Shown: positions 1-9,688 of the stretch, in pieces
Numbering within the stretch: position 1 is the first letter of the stretch
How the letters are laid out: each line of letters starts with the position of its first letter
From: Selenomonadaceae bacterium
GTDB lineage: Bacteria > Bacillota > Negativicutes > Selenomonadales > Selenomonadaceae
Length of the DNA: 64,000 bases
Direction of reading: 5' to 3'
Assembly: GCA_017614505.1 (NCBI GenBank)
Contig: JAGABT010000007.1
Span: 1-64,000 of the forward strand
The notes under the pieces: generated by a model
Told to the model about the DNA's origin: nothing
Seen by the model: the letters and a program-made list of their open reading frames with translations, nothing else
Databases searched by the model: none
Position numbers and translations under genes: made by a program

Positions 1-115
1 GAACGCTGTACAGAGCCTCATTGTAGAGATTCTTTGAGAGCCTGCAGAGCAATCGCAGTGTCTGATACTCGCGAATGGACAGTCCAGTAATTTGATTTTT
101 AACTGTTAGATACAT
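1..115 (-). CDS. TnpB-type transposon nuclease, 5' end only (cut by window edge)
   Basis: The minus strand opens with an ATG behind a strong GGGAGGTG ribosome site and encodes about 38 residues beginning MYLTVKNQITGL and continuing with a segment LCRLSKNLYNEALYSV. That segment resembles the N-terminus of IS200/IS605-family (IS1341-like) TnpB proteins, RNA-guided DNA nucleases that sit beside or without a TnpA transposase. The rest of the gene and its 3' guide-RNA region lie outside the window, so catalytic residues cannot be checked. The flanking hairpin at 206-277 fits the left end of such an element. Confidence 0.72.
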   Translation of the reverse strand, partial: MYLTVKNQITGLSIREYQTLRLLCRLSKNLYNEALYSV

Positions 116-205
116 CTTTTTCACCTCCCTTCACGGGAGAGCATATCACGCTATTCACTGATTTTCAAGTGTTTTGGCGAAATTATTTAAGAAAGGAAGT
201 GAAAA

Positions 206-277
206 GTGCGGCAAGCTGAAGTTCATTATTCGTTCGCTTCGCACCCCATAGTTAAAGCTATGGGGTATCCGCCGCAC
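206..277. repeat. Nested palindrome, putative left end of the IS200/IS605-type element
   Basis: A perfect 9-bp inverted repeat ACCCCATAG/CTATGGGGT (243-251 and 258-266, loop TTAAAG) lies inside an outer 7-bp inverted repeat GTGCGGC/GCCGCAC (206-212 and 271-277). IS200/IS605 elements carry subterminal hairpins rather than terminal inverted repeats. The position just upstream of tnpB and just before the next gene fits a left end near base 280. The exact boundary and target tetranucleotide are not determined. Confidence 0.55.
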
Positions 278-285
278 GATTCCTG

Positions 286-2085
286 ATGAGCACACCACTT
301 AACGACGCATATTCGGATACGCTGATTTCGTGGCTCCCAGCTACCACTTCACCGACCGAAGACGCTAAAGGGATTATGAGCTGGACAAGTTCCGGCACGC
401 CGACCGTAGGCTACGACAGCGATATCGGGCTTAGCGCTATCCATTTCGACGGCTCCAGCGCGGTCTACACTTCGGCGAATTATTATCTGGCACCAAACCC
501 AGCGACCAGCACCGGCGCCGGTTACGCCACTGTCGATTTCTGGATTAAGACCGATCCCACCACGCCACAGGATTCTGTTGCCTTCGCGCTGTATAACGGC
601 AATGGCAGCTCCAGTAACTGGAAACCAATGTTTGAACTGTACGTATCTCCCGATTCCATGATGATTCGTGACTACAGTACGTCCAGTATCACAACGGAGC
701 TACCGATTCCTGTGACACCCACCACCAAGCCACATCACATCACACTTATCATCAACAGAGCCAAAACCCTCAAGCTTTACGTTGACGATTTGCCACTCAT
801 AGACCTGGGTTACAGCCTTAGTTCTAATGTGCTTCAAAATTGTTCTTTTACAATATTCCTCGGCAGTTCGCGCGTGGCTGGCAGTTCCAGCCTGACAGGC
901 TTTTTCAAGGGCTCTATCGCTGGTTTCAATATAAACACCAACACATACACTGTTCCAGAGGCGAGGTACAAGAAGGGCTTCGACGCCTACACCGACAGCC
1001 CCAGCAGCGCTCAAAGGCTGAAGGTCAGCACCTGCCGTGGCTACATGTTCTGGGTAGCAAGCTCGCATATATCTCATCTGAATTTCGAAGACAACCTGCT
1101 CGATACAAAATTCGTCTACGACGGCTACATTGACAACTACGGTTATTACGGGCGCTACTGGGGCACCATCAACGGCTACAACAACAATGGCAGCGCTGTC
1201 ACTACAACCACCGACACTAAATATGCCGTCAGCGGCAAGGCTTGGAATTCCAGCAGCCCCAGCTGGATAGCTATCGACTGCGATATTGCTGAAGACCCCT
1301 ACACAAAAACCAAGCTCTACGATACGTACGTTCCTTTCCACCTGGACGGCTCCAAGCCATTTGTCTTCGATTTCTGGTGGTCTGCCAGCAGCGGTTCGGA
1401 GAACAAGTCATTCTTCACTGCCACTGTTTACGGTCCCGACAATGACACCACGAAAATCGGGAAGACGATGGAGCTTTGGTACAACAAAAACACCAAAAAA
1501 ATTGTTTTCAAGATGTTCCCTGCACCAATCCAACAAACCCGCGACGCAAATTATTCGGTTTTCTTTAATTTCCCAGACATGGACTCGCTGTACGGCACAA
1601 AGCACCATTACAGTTTTGTTCTGGTGCCTAATCGTTACGTCAGAATGTACGTTGACGGCGTTCCGCTGACCGCTGATAATGACGCGCCGCCGCCGCCTTT
1701 CAAGGCTCAAACCTTTTTCATCAACGCAAGCATGAGTTATCGCTCTGGCTCAGCTCAAAATCCCACCTACAAGCTTGTTCAAGCCAGTCAAACGAATCAG
1801 GGTTATTACGACGAAATTCGGATTCTCAACGGCGATGACGCGCGTGCGCCGTATCAGATACAGAGCCTGCGTGCAGGCACCAGCCGCGAAGCGGCGATAC
1901 CTGTGCTTGAAACAAACATCGTGCTCAGGTCGAAGCGTGAGAGCGGGAAAGTGGTAAGCAAGCGCTATTCGGGCGTGAACCCCGACGCTAGCAACAGCGA
2001 TTTGCTGACGGCGTTCAGAGCGATTAGCGGGCTGTCGAAAAACACCGACGAGAAGTTCACAAAGGTCAGCAAGGTCGTGAACTAA
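286..2085 (+). CDS. Phage-type structural protein with LamG/concanavalin-like domains
   Basis: 599 residues, beta-rich, with two LamG-like segments (about residues 60-230 and 340-560). Phrases such as AIHFDGSSAVY, VDFWIKTD and LKLYVDDLPL in the first are echoed by FVFDFWWSAS and YVRMYVDGVPL in the second. Such jelly-roll domains occur in phage tail fibres and adhesins that bind carbohydrate; the tail role is inferred from the neighbours. The ATG has no convincing ribosome site and lies within 10 bases of the putative IS end, so the natural 5' end may have been replaced. A UUCG-loop terminator follows. Confidence 0.6.
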   Translation: MSTPLNDAYSDTLISWLPATTSPTEDAKGIMSWTSSGTPTVGYDSDIGLSAIHFDGSSAVYTSANYYLAPNPATSTGAGYATVDFWIKTDPTTPQDSVAFALYNGNGSSSNWKPMFELYVSPDSMMIRDYSTSSITTELPIPVTPTTKPHHITLIINRAKTLKLYVDDLPLIDLGYSLSSNVLQNCSFTIFLGSSRVAGSSSLTGFFKGSIAGFNINTNTYTVPEARYKKGFDAYTDSPSSAQRLKVSTCRGYMFWVASSHISHLNFEDNLLDTKFVYDGYIDNYGYYGRYWGTINGYNNNGSAVTTTTDTKYAVSGKAWNSSSPSWIAIDCDIAEDPYTKTKLYDTYVPFHLDGSKPFVFDFWWSASSGSENKSFFTATVYGPDNDTTKIGKTMELWYNKNTKKIVFKMFPAPIQQTRDANYSVFFNFPDMDSLYGTKHHYSFVLVPNRYVRMYVDGVPLTADNDAPPPPFKAQTFFINASMSYRSGSAQNPTYKLVQASQTNQGYYDEIRILNGDDARAPYQIQSLRAGTSREAAIPVLETNIVLRSKRESGKVVSKRYSGVNPDASNSDLLTAFRAISGLSKNTDEKFTKVSKVVN

Positions 2086-2117
2086 GCGGCGAACGAATAT
2101 GATATTTAATTGATTGC

Positions 2118-2143
2118 AGGCGTCCTTCGGGGCGCCTTTTTTT
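2118..2143 (+). terminator. Intrinsic terminator after the LamG gene
   Basis: An 8-bp stem AGGCGTCC/GGGCGCCT closes a TTCG tetraloop and runs into seven T residues. It is followed at once by the ribosome-site region of the next gene. Confidence 0.8.
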
Positions 2144-2177
2144 AAGGAGCTGATGAATACAAATGGAAAGGAACACA

Positions 2178-3605
2178 ATGCAGCTCGGGCATGATTCGTT
2201 CGAGTTCCGGCGGCAGTCGCTGTTAAAAGCAAGGGCGCCGCTGGACTTCACCTACGAGACGTCCATTGAAAAGCTTGTAGTCAGCGGTACCGAGCCTGAA
2301 GGGAGTTCGCGCAGAGTTGTTTTTGAGATAGACGGCAGGCTCTACAAATTCGTCAACGGCAGTCTGGACGTGTACGACGAGCGCGGCGAGTTTGAAGATA
2401 TCCTGCGCGAAGGGAACACTGTCGGTGAGCTTTTGGCGCTGAGTGCGGATTCGCTGTCGCTTCTGGTCGGGAAGAGAGTCTACCCGTGGATTGCGATGTA
2501 CGCGCTGGCTGATTCGCCGGTAATGCCTAAGATTAAAATCAGCGCGCAGGTAAAGAATTACAACGACCTGTACACTGTCACGCGCTACAGCCCGATTTAC
2601 ACGCTCAAGCGCAGTGGCGAGGCGTGCAAAATTGCCGCGGTTCAGCCGAATCTGTCGCTCAATGGCAATGGCGTGGTGAATGTCAAATGCAAGCTTTGCC
2701 ACCCAGTTACCGGCTGGAGCCCTGACTGGATTGACTTCATCGACGCTAAGAATCAGCTGGCGACCGCTATCCAGCTGCAGATTCGGTACATTGTCACGAC
2801 CATGGACGGCAGCGATTTGGCGAAGGTGAACGCCGTCGATATTGTGTACACCACGGATTCTGAACAGCTGAGCGGCGCGACCATGGAAATTGTAACTCTG
2901 CCGCAGGAATTCTATTCCGACCTCGAAACTGTCTACGCGCTGATTAAAACCGGCGAACTGATTGATTGCGAACTGAAAGCCTACGCCCACTTCGGCGCGC
3001 CGAATATCCGCCGCGATAATGTTGTGCTCGGTGCGGCTACCGGCACTGAACAGACCGTCCAGCTGATTTTCAACGGCGAACTGGATGTGGGTATTATCCC
3101 TGAATCAATTCATCTGACCGCGGGCGGCAAGGTCATTCAGAAATTCGACTTCGACACGCAGGCGGCTACGCTGACATTCACGGGCGAAAGCGGCACCACT
3201 GTTGTCGCAAGCTACGAGCGTTGCGGCGAGGAAGACTGGACTGAGCTCCTGCAGGATTTCAGCCTTGAAGATGAAGGCACTGTCAGCACAAGGTTCATTG
3301 GCAGGCTCGATAATGCTACTGGCAAATCTGTATCGGCGGTTAAATTCCGGCTGATAAAAAAGACCGGCAGCGTCGAGAATGAGAGCCTCGGCGTCGGTAC
3401 CGGCAAGGAACAGGCGTTCGCTCTGCCGCATTACGCGAAGGGGGAAACAATTCAGTGCAGCGGCAGTTGGCGCTATGACGAAAGCACGCAGATTCTGCGC
3501 GTGGTCGCCGGTATTGGCGAGGATATTACTGTCAGCTATGACTGGGTCGGCAACTTCCCAGAAGTCAAGAGCTACATTGCGGGCTGGGAGGCGAAGGTGT
3601 CATGA
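2178..3605 (+). CDS. Phage structural protein with a C-terminal duplicated beta module
   Basis: About 475 residues, family not recognised. Two copies of one module are visible near the C-terminus: a GTGxEQ-type start (LGAATGTEQ, then LGVGTGKEQ), an IQ or VIQ strand and an end in VVASYER or ITVSYDW. This layout is common in phage tail or appendage proteins. The ATG at 2178 is preferred because AAAGGA sits six bases upstream; an in-frame ATG at 2163 would add five residues. The stop overlaps the next start as ATGA, so the genes are probably translationally coupled. Confidence 0.55.
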   Translation: MQLGHDSFEFRRQSLLKARAPLDFTYETSIEKLVVSGTEPEGSSRRVVFEIDGRLYKFVNGSLDVYDERGEFEDILREGNTVGELLALSADSLSLLVGKRVYPWIAMYALADSPVMPKIKISAQVKNYNDLYTVTRYSPIYTLKRSGEACKIAAVQPNLSLNGNGVVNVKCKLCHPVTGWSPDWIDFIDAKNQLATAIQLQIRYIVTTMDGSDLAKVNAVDIVYTTDSEQLSGATMEIVTLPQEFYSDLETVYALIKTGELIDCELKAYAHFGAPNIRRDNVVLGAATGTEQTVQLIFNGELDVGIIPESIHLTAGGKVIQKFDFDTQAATLTFTGESGTTVVASYERCGEEDWTELLQDFSLEDEGTVSTRFIGRLDNATGKSVSAVKFRLIKKTGSVENESLGVGTGKEQAFALPHYAKGETIQCSGSWRYDESTQILRVVAGIGEDITVSYDWVGNFPEVKSYIAGWEAKVS

Positions 3606-3697
3606 CGATTGAGACATTCTGCACTATCTTCCTCGGAAGCCTTGTGGGGAATATTATTGGAGAATTCCTGTATAACAAGTTTGGTGGTGACGATTAA
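3602..3697 (+). CDS. 31-residue single-span membrane peptide in the tail operon
   Basis: A short gene beginning MTIETFCTIFLGSLVGNII. It overlaps the stop of the upstream gene (ATGA) and its TAA shares an A with the ATG of the next gene. These tight junctions on both sides argue that it is translated. The sequence is one hydrophobic helix followed by a charged tail ending GGDD. Function is unknown; small membrane peptides in phage late operons are sometimes holin-like or assembly factors, but nothing here decides that. Confidence 0.55.
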   Translation: MTIETFCTIFLGSLVGNIIGEFLYNKFGGDD

Positions 3698-5574
3698 TGG
3701 CGCTTAAATACATGGCTCCGATTTCGGAGAATCAGATTCGTGAACAGGTGAAAAGTTCACAAAGCGATTTGGATATAAAAAATCTTAAGCAGGGGCTGGC
3801 AGATGAAATTCAAGCCCGCACCAGCGCGATTAGCACTGAAGAAAATACCCGCAGGCGCGCGATTGAAAACTTGTCAGCGACTTTCAATACCAATCTTGGT
3901 ACAGAAAAAGCCGCACGCGAAGAGGCGGACAGCAATATTAACAATGAAATTTCGCAGATAAAAAGCAATTATGCGCCGATTGATTCGCCAAACTTCACCG
4001 GCATTGTTAAAGTTCCGGCGATTGGCACGAATGATGTTGATACCGCTGCCGCGAACAAGAAATACGTCGATGACAAGCTGAACGGCATTGGCGAGAATCT
4101 GAATGTGTTCACGTCTCCGACTGAAACGACGCCAGGCAGACGCGGGCTGGTTGGAGATTGCGAAGCCGGTCTTGAACTTAAAATCTGGACGAATTTCGGC
4201 TGGCGCGCGCCTGATAACACGCAGCTGACGGTAAGCACGCTGCCGCAACAGTCCGGCACGCTTACTTATAACGGCAAAAAGCAGGAGCCGGTTTGGGTGA
4301 ACTATGACCCATCCAAGCTGATAATGACTGGCACGACTTCCGCAACCGAGGCTGGCGTTTATACCGCTTATGTCAAACCCGTTGACCTGTATCTCTGGGG
4401 CGATACGCATGACCAGCGCGAAAAAGAAGTCCTGTGGGCGATTGATACGCTGAAACTTGCCAAGCCGAATCTTACGAATGCCAGCTTCGACTACGACGGC
4501 GACGAGCACGCGCCGACGGTGAATAATTTCGAGCCGGATTTCATGAGCCAGAGTGGCGTTGCCAGCGCGACCGCGAAGGGCAATTACACTATCAGCATTA
4601 CGCTAGAAAACCCGCTCAGTGTTACGTGGAAAGACGATTCGACTGGCAGACTCGAACTCAGCTGGAGCATTAAAGCTGCAAAGCTGGCTCAGCCGCTGCT
4701 CGTCATCAACGATTTTGACTATGAAGACGGCGTGAGCCACAGTGTTACGGTCAGCGGGTTCGTTGAGAAGTACATGAGCTACGAAAGCGATTCGACTTTT
4801 ACCGCCAGCGAAATTGGCGAGTACGAAGTTCACGTCGTTCTTAAGGATACGAACAACACCACGTGGACGGACGGCACAACCGGCACTGCAACCCTGCCGT
4901 GGCAGATTACCAAAAAGATTCTCAGCGCTGAACAGAGCACCGGCTTCGCGCAGGTCGGTACGGCTTATTATGAAGGTGCCAACATTCCCGTTTCGCCGGA
5001 GATTGCCAATTACAATCCGCGCATTCACACGCTTACGAGTGAAACCAGCGCGACCGAAACCGGCACCTACACGCTTTGCGTCAAGCCCGCTGGCAGTTAC
5101 GTCTGGGCGGACGGTACAACTACGGCGAAACCCGTTCAGTGGGTACTCAGTCCCAAGCCCGTTGCCAAGCCGAGCGACGTTGAAACTCCCGTCAGCTACA
5201 GAGGAACTACGATTAACTTTGTGCCGGATTCCGCGCCGGACGAAAACGACGTGATTGGTATCAGTAGCGACAGCACTAAGACCGCCAGCGCGCTCGGCAG
5301 TTACTCCGTCAAATATTATCTCAAGGATAAGAAAAATTACGTCTGGCAGGGCGGCGGCACCAGCGATATTACGCGCGTATGGAAAATCGTCCGCAACCAG
5401 CTTTCCGAAGATTTGAGCTCCGGCTTCGCGCAGGCGGCGGTTCTGACTTTCAACAACGCCAATCAGAAGGTCATTCTGACGCATACCAGCGAGACTTACC
5501 ATAACATAACCGGCAACATTCAATCCGACGCGGGCACTTTCACTGCGCTCATAACTCCGGTTTCCAGCAGTTAA
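3697..5574 (+). CDS. Tail-fibre-like protein with tandem Ig-like/MBG-type repeats
   Basis: 625 residues. Residues about 15-130 are a polar, coiled-coil-prone region ([14 protein letters not shown] to SQIKSNY) followed by the phrase [16 protein letters not shown], typical of tail-fibre shafts. The remainder consists of about five tandem repeats of roughly 80 residues, each with an FDY(E/D)DG- or SSGFAQ-type start and a WADGT or TWKDD strand, resembling bacterial Ig-like or MBG/YDG domains. The last repeat lacks its usual WADGT end and stops early, which may mean truncation. The start overlaps the upstream stop. Confidence 0.6.
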   Translation: MALKYMAPISENQIREQVKSSQSDLDIKNLKQGLADEIQARTSAISTEENTRRRAIENLSATFNTNLGTEKAAREEADSNINNEISQIKSNYAPIDSPNFTGIVKVPAIGTNDVDTAAANKKYVDDKLNGIGENLNVFTSPTETTPGRRGLVGDCEAGLELKIWTNFGWRAPDNTQLTVSTLPQQSGTLTYNGKKQEPVWVNYDPSKLIMTGTTSATEAGVYTAYVKPVDLYLWGDTHDQREKEVLWAIDTLKLAKPNLTNASFDYDGDEHAPTVNNFEPDFMSQSGVASATAKGNYTISITLENPLSVTWKDDSTGRLELSWSIKAAKLAQPLLVINDFDYEDGVSHSVTVSGFVEKYMSYESDSTFTASEIGEYEVHVVLKDTNNTTWTDGTTGTATLPWQITKKILSAEQSTGFAQVGTAYYEGANIPVSPEIANYNPRIHTLTSETSATETGTYTLCVKPAGSYVWADGTTTAKPVQWVLSPKPVAKPSDVETPVSYRGTTINFVPDSAPDENDVIGISSDSTKTASALGSYSVKYYLKDKKNYVWQGGGTSDITRVWKIVRNQLSEDLSSGFAQAAVLTFNNANQKVILTHTSETYHNITGNIQSDAGTFTALITPVSSS

Positions 5575-5633
5575 AACAGTATTGGATAGGTCGTGCCTAT
5601 CTCTACGTACTTATTTCTAAATACGCTGACTGT

Positions 5634-7733
5634 GTGTGCGCGCCTTACTCACGACTAAAGTCACGAGTGTGCGGCGCGCCTCCAATCAAGGATACCGCGT
5701 CCGGCTTTGACGTTATCGCCGCGGTCGTTTACACGCTGATTTTCGACACTGAAAGACAGCCTCTAATGTACGAGCTTTTTCATTGTGACATCGCGTGGCA
5801 AATTCCACACAGGCTGATTATCACGCCAGTCAACCCACCGAGCGAGCCGGAAATAACTCCAAAGACAGCGCGACTTCAAAAAACAATGCTCGCGGCGACA
5901 CCCTCAGAGCAGGTAGAAACAACCGGCGTTCAAAGTATTTCGATTGAACTTTCAGCGCAACAGCTCACCGACAGGATTGGATACACTTCGATTAATCCGG
6001 CGAATATCATGGAGGAAATTCGCGGGCAGTACCTTGACTATAAGTTCGATATGCGGATTGAAGAGATAACGCAGAACGGTATTTTGACAACCTGCCAGTG
6101 TTGCAGTGACATCGACGCCTTACTATATACCCAGCTCACTTACAAAATTCTTGAGTGCGACTATCAGGGCGGGTTATACATTGTCCACGACGAATCTGCT
6201 GAAGATCCTTATTACATGAACAAACCACTGGCAAAAGCCAGCGCACATATTAATAAAATTGCCGCTGCTCTGGGTAAGAAACTCGTAATGGAGTTCGATG
6301 ATTTTGTTTCGACGCTGGACACAGGCACAAAAGAAGTGACTTACAATGACTTAATCAGTGAATTATTTGGTTGGACTTCGCGTTTGCCGCAAATGATGAT
6401 TAACTGCTATATTCGGGACGACACGATATACGTCATTCAGCGCGGGCACGAGGCTAACGAAATCGATATTAGCGGTTTAAAATATACCCTGCCAGAAGTG
6501 AATTTCAAATTGATTCGGACGGTGTGGGGAAATACACCGTGGACGCAAAGCATAGAATCAATAAAAACGCCAGAAAAAACTATCTGGTACGCTGAACCTA
6601 TACTGGGAGACCCCATTTCAGAGCCAGAACCAGAACCAGAGCCAGAGCCCGAACCAGAGCCCGAACCAGAGCCTGAACCCGAACCAGAGCCGGAACCAGA
6701 GCCAGAACCCGAACCAGAACCTGAACCCGAAAAATGGTGTATTCATAGGGACGTAGAGAATATAGATACTCCAGCTAACTCAACCACAATCTTTCGTTAT
6801 TATAACTCGGATTGGACACTTGGAGCAGAAAGGACATACACTACGGATAAAACTAATGGTTCTCAACAAGAAACACGAACATACTATTCTTATAGCGACT
6901 TCGGTTTGAAAGGGCAATCTCTCCTGGACAGCACAGCAACATATTATACCGAGAAAAATAAAGACGGCAAAACTGTCGAAGATACCCGCACAACCAAATA
7001 TAACTACTACATTATAATAAATGGAAATGGAAAAATAATTGTCGATACCGAGACTGGTTATGAGGCGGAAAAACCCGAACAGGGCAATACCTCCTCCAGG
7101 GCAATTTTGTCAGCAGAATCTTCATATGTTTACGATTTTCTGACTAGTAAGTATATCGATTACTCAGTGATATCCCACGCTTTTCTTGCGCAAGGTCAAA
7201 CATCCGTACAAAAATCTGGTTCCTCGTCGGAGATAAGTGGGACAACTGCAAACCGCTCATTTGTAGAAGGAATTACGCCTTTTGAAAAAAAACAGAATAT
7301 CGAGGCAGGAGAGGCTGTATTAAGAAACGCAGGAAAATCCGATAGTGCCGATAGTGAAGGTGACTTTGAATACAACTATTTTAGCTACACTTATGTAGAC
7401 GGGCAGAAATATGGAGTTACTGGCTATCATACGTGGACTGAAAAAACTCCAGCCGAAAAAGAATCTGTAACCTTAAGCGGCATTGCTCTGTATGATTCAT
7501 CGTTCCCCGTCAGTGGCGCAGAAAAATTAATTGAGCTTACAGCCGCGTTGAAATGGCTGAATCGCAAGACGCAGGAAACTATTTCAATGGACATTTACGA
7601 TTATCCGCACGTGATAGACTTCAACGACAGAATTATTTTCAACGGCGCTACGTACTTTCTGGAGAGCAACACGGTAGTGAAAACGCCGCGCATCGTGAAT
7701 AAACAGAGCGTCCAGCTTGTGAGGTGGTACTGA
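5634..7733 (+). CDS. Phage tail/baseplate-like protein with a Glu-Pro repeat linker
   Basis: Up to 699 residues. The N-terminal half ([39 protein letters not shown]) reads like a baseplate hub or tail-associated protein. Residues about 329-365 are an uninterrupted Glu-Pro tract. The C-terminal half is Tyr/Thr-rich and ends in a beta-rich module ([15 protein letters not shown]). The start is doubtful: GTG at 5634 has no ribosome site, and ATG at 5766 gives a more natural N-terminus. The 60-190 bases after the preceding gene may contain remnants. The stop TGA overlaps the next ATG. Confidence 0.5.
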   Translation: MCAPYSRLKSRVCGAPPIKDTASGFDVIAAVVYTLIFDTERQPLMYELFHCDIAWQIPHRLIITPVNPPSEPEITPKTARLQKTMLAATPSEQVETTGVQSISIELSAQQLTDRIGYTSINPANIMEEIRGQYLDYKFDMRIEEITQNGILTTCQCCSDIDALLYTQLTYKILECDYQGGLYIVHDESAEDPYYMNKPLAKASAHINKIAAALGKKLVMEFDDFVSTLDTGTKEVTYNDLISELFGWTSRLPQMMINCYIRDDTIYVIQRGHEANEIDISGLKYTLPEVNFKLIRTVWGNTPWTQSIESIKTPEKTIWYAEPILGDPISEPEPEPEPEPEPEPEPEPEPEPEPEPEPEPEPEPEPEKWCIHRDVENIDTPANSTTIFRYYNSDWTLGAERTYTTDKTNGSQQETRTYYSYSDFGLKGQSLLDSTATYYTEKNKDGKTVEDTRTTKYNYYIIINGNGKIIVDTETGYEAEKPEQGNTSSRAILSAESSYVYDFLTSKYIDYSVISHAFLAQGQTSVQKSGSSSEISGTTANRSFVEGITPFEKKQNIEAGEAVLRNAGKSDSADSEGDFEYNYFSYTYVDGQKYGVTGYHTWTEKTPAEKESVTLSGIALYDSSFPVSGAEKLIELTAALKWLNRKTQETISMDIYDYPHVIDFNDRIIFNGATYFLESNTVVKTPRIVNKQSVQLVRWY
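6619..6726 (+). repeat. Hexanucleotide repeat encoding 18 Glu-Pro dipeptides
   Basis: Eighteen consecutive GAR-CCN units encode an acidic, proline-rich rod. Third positions vary (CCA, CCC, CCT, CCG; GAA, GAG), so the tract is protein-level low complexity with some DNA-level repetition that could change length by recombination or slippage in units of two residues without shifting frame. Confidence 0.85.
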
Positions 7734-7879
7734 TGAGCAGCAAGTCAGCGGCTATGCTGGGAATGCAGCAGGCGATTATCAATTATATCAAAGCAAATCT
7801 GCCGCAAATCCCCAACAACGCAAGACACGGCGTCATAAAAGGCAACCGCGTAGTTATCGGCAATAAATCTTATCCATAG
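7733..7879 (+). pseudogene. Small phage protein interrupted by in-frame TAG (full frame runs to 7975)
   Basis: The ATG overlaps the upstream stop (TGATG). The frame encodes 48 residues starting [15 protein letters not shown], meets TAG at 7877-7879, then continues open for 31 more codons (DPVVDLYFGDGSGVY and on) to TAA at 7973-7975, which itself overlaps the ATG of the next gene. The tail-to-head junctions at both 7733 and 7975 show that the original gene spanned the whole 81 codons. Either a nonsense mutation or stop readthrough explains it; readthrough is less likely because TAG also ends a gene at 9639. Confidence 0.6.
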
Positions 7880-7974
7880 GACCCTGTTGTTGACTTATAT
7901 TTTGGCGACGGCTCTGGCGTTTATTGTATTCTGCCTGATTCTGGCAATATAGCGGCAGTAGTAGGAGTAGATTA

Positions 7975-8802
7975 ATGGCGTACTTCATGACAAAAATTAA
8001 AAGTATCGGCAATGGCACAGCGACAGATACTGGCGGCAGGATTTTAAAATTTATCGGAAATTTGCCTTGTGCGGCGGGCGATACCGTCTGGACGGACGGC
8101 AAAGTTATCTTTGGGAATATGACAAGGAAGGATACTTCTCTGCTTGATGATACGCCGAGCGGTATCCCCGTGGTTGCCGATAATATTTACGACACTACCC
8201 GCGGATACTTCAAGCGGAGTGGAATTTTCAAGAAAATGCAAATAGCCGAGGGTAACTGGGTCACCAATTCAAAGAAAATCTACGGGCACGGCGAAAATGA
8301 TATTCTGGACGCGGAAATTTCAACAGACAACGGGCTTTTCGTTGCTGAATGGGCTGACGAAAATCGAAAGTATAAATTAGTCAATAACAAACTGACTTCC
8401 GACGGCGAGATTATCATCAGAAAAAACGAACAGGAATTTTCCCGCGTCAAACTAAGTTCGCTGGCGGCGTACGTTGAAAACATTGCAAAGCAGGAGATTG
8501 ATGTTGTTCATTCCGATTTTCACTTGGACGGCGACGTAATGTCCACCAGTGCAGAAATGAAACTCTTTCACATCGAACCCGACGGAAAGTGGACGGCTAT
8601 AGTGGATATCGTCTGCGAGGCGCGGCGTATGTTTAGCTGGGTTGATACCAGCCTCCAGTACCGAACGGACATTATCGCGTCTAAAGATGCGTGGATTCCG
8701 ATACCGTCAGATTCAAGCTTTCGTGAAAATCTGGTTGCGAATCTTGCTGCCAGCATACGCGAAAGAGAAATACCCTATGGTTTCATGCTAAACGACGGCT
8801 AA
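7975..8802 (+). CDS. Phage tail-region protein, 5' part of a gene split by TAA
   Basis: 275 residues starting MAYFMTKIKSIGNGTATDTGG, an N-terminus seen in phage virion proteins that carry short beta-hairpin modules; the family is not firmly recognised. The start overlaps the upstream stop (TAATG). The frame ends at TAA 8800-8802 but is open in the same frame on the far side through to 9639, so this is most likely the first half of a roughly 554-residue protein. Replacing the stop by Tyr or Gln would give a smooth join (LNDG-x-TLEDCLGR). Confidence 0.5.
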   Translation: MAYFMTKIKSIGNGTATDTGGRILKFIGNLPCAAGDTVWTDGKVIFGNMTRKDTSLLDDTPSGIPVVADNIYDTTRGYFKRSGIFKKMQIAEGNWVTNSKKIYGHGENDILDAEISTDNGLFVAEWADENRKYKLVNNKLTSDGEIIIRKNEQEFSRVKLSSLAAYVENIAKQEIDVVHSDFHLDGDVMSTSAEMKLFHIEPDGKWTAIVDIVCEARRMFSWVDTSLQYRTDIIASKDAWIPIPSDSSFRENLVANLAASIREREIPYGFMLNDG

Positions 8803-9639
8803 ACCCTTGAAGATTGCCTCGGCAGAATAAGCCTTTGCGCAGCTGTGCTTGATTTTTTCCATGAATACAGCCGACCTTGTATGATAGAGGTGGAATATCG
8901 CCGTTCGGGCGTAGTTGAAGGTCCCCAAATTATAGAAACTCCAAAAGAAGGCTATTCGCGCAGTAAAATTTCGCGGACGCTAAAATTTACGTCAGACAAT
9001 CTGGACAATCCAGAAATACTCTTTGAAGATCATTACACCGGCTGCACTTCTCAAAGAATGTTTAGGGCGAGTGCGACAAACTCCAAAAGACCATTATCAA
9101 AGACCGAAGGCGTCCCCATCGTTGAAGTTGTACGCTCAGACCCTGTTATTGTTCAAGAGAAGGCGGAGACCTTCGTACTCTCTCATCTCGGAATAGGTTT
9201 AGTAGCTCATGAAGAGCACAAAGCCGACAGTGTTGCTTTTTACGATACACTTGAACAAATTACTTATCCTCCAAGTAAGTACCCATCTTATTACGCTTTG
9301 AGAGCAGACAAATTCACGTTTCCGCTACAGGACGGCTACTATCTGGAAGTGGGAGGCTACGCTCTGGGCGCGGGAGAAAAATACACCGTTTACGACGGCG
9401 AGAATAGTCAAATCTGTTATGACGATTCCGGCGTCAGTTACAATGTCATGCGTTCAATTTCAAACGGCAATAATTTCATGATAACGCCGTTAGGTCATGG
9501 AAAACCGCAAAGTTATCTACTGGGTCAGCGGAACGGCACTTTATATCGAGTTACCAATAACCAGTTTGAAAAGATTGGCACGGGCTTAAAAAATTGCCGT
9601 CTGCGCGAAATGAAGAATATCAGCAAAGCTAAAAGGTAG
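8803..9639 (+). pseudogene. 3' part of the split tail-region gene
   Basis: In-frame continuation of the preceding gene after one TAA. The 14 codons before the first possible start (GTG 8845) encode TLEDCLGRISLCAA, and that GTG has no ribosome site, which favours one broken gene over two genes. From 8845 the piece encodes 264 residues beginning LDFFHEYSRPCMIEVEYRRS and ending KNISKAKR at a TAG. The family is unknown. If GTG 8845 were used, a separate polypeptide would be made. Confidence 0.5.
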
Positions 9640-9672
9640 GAAGCCGCTGTAGCTACGGGGCTCCTTTTTTAT
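9637..9672 (+). terminator. Weak terminator before the lysis genes
   Basis: A GG-AGCC/GGCT-CC imperfect stem around GCTGTAGCTACG runs into seven T residues just upstream of the holin-like gene. It may partly separate the structural and lysis genes. Confidence 0.45.
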
Positions 9673-9688
9673 TTGGAGGCGTATTACA

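Noticed and set aside
206..286. 26-codon GTG frame with GGAAGTG upstream
   Set aside because: It falls entirely in the transposon-end palindrome; kept only as a possible coupling element, not as a gene.
6619..6726. CRISPR-like array
   Set aside because: The repeat is a coding Glu-Pro hexamer tract without spacers. No CRISPR array was seen in the window.
7877..9639. Alternative genetic code or stop recoding in the prophage-like region
   Set aside because: Both TAG and TAA interrupt frames, while TAA, TGA and TAG all serve as plausible ends nearby; reading through the TAG at 9639 gives an implausible peptide. Mutation is simpler.
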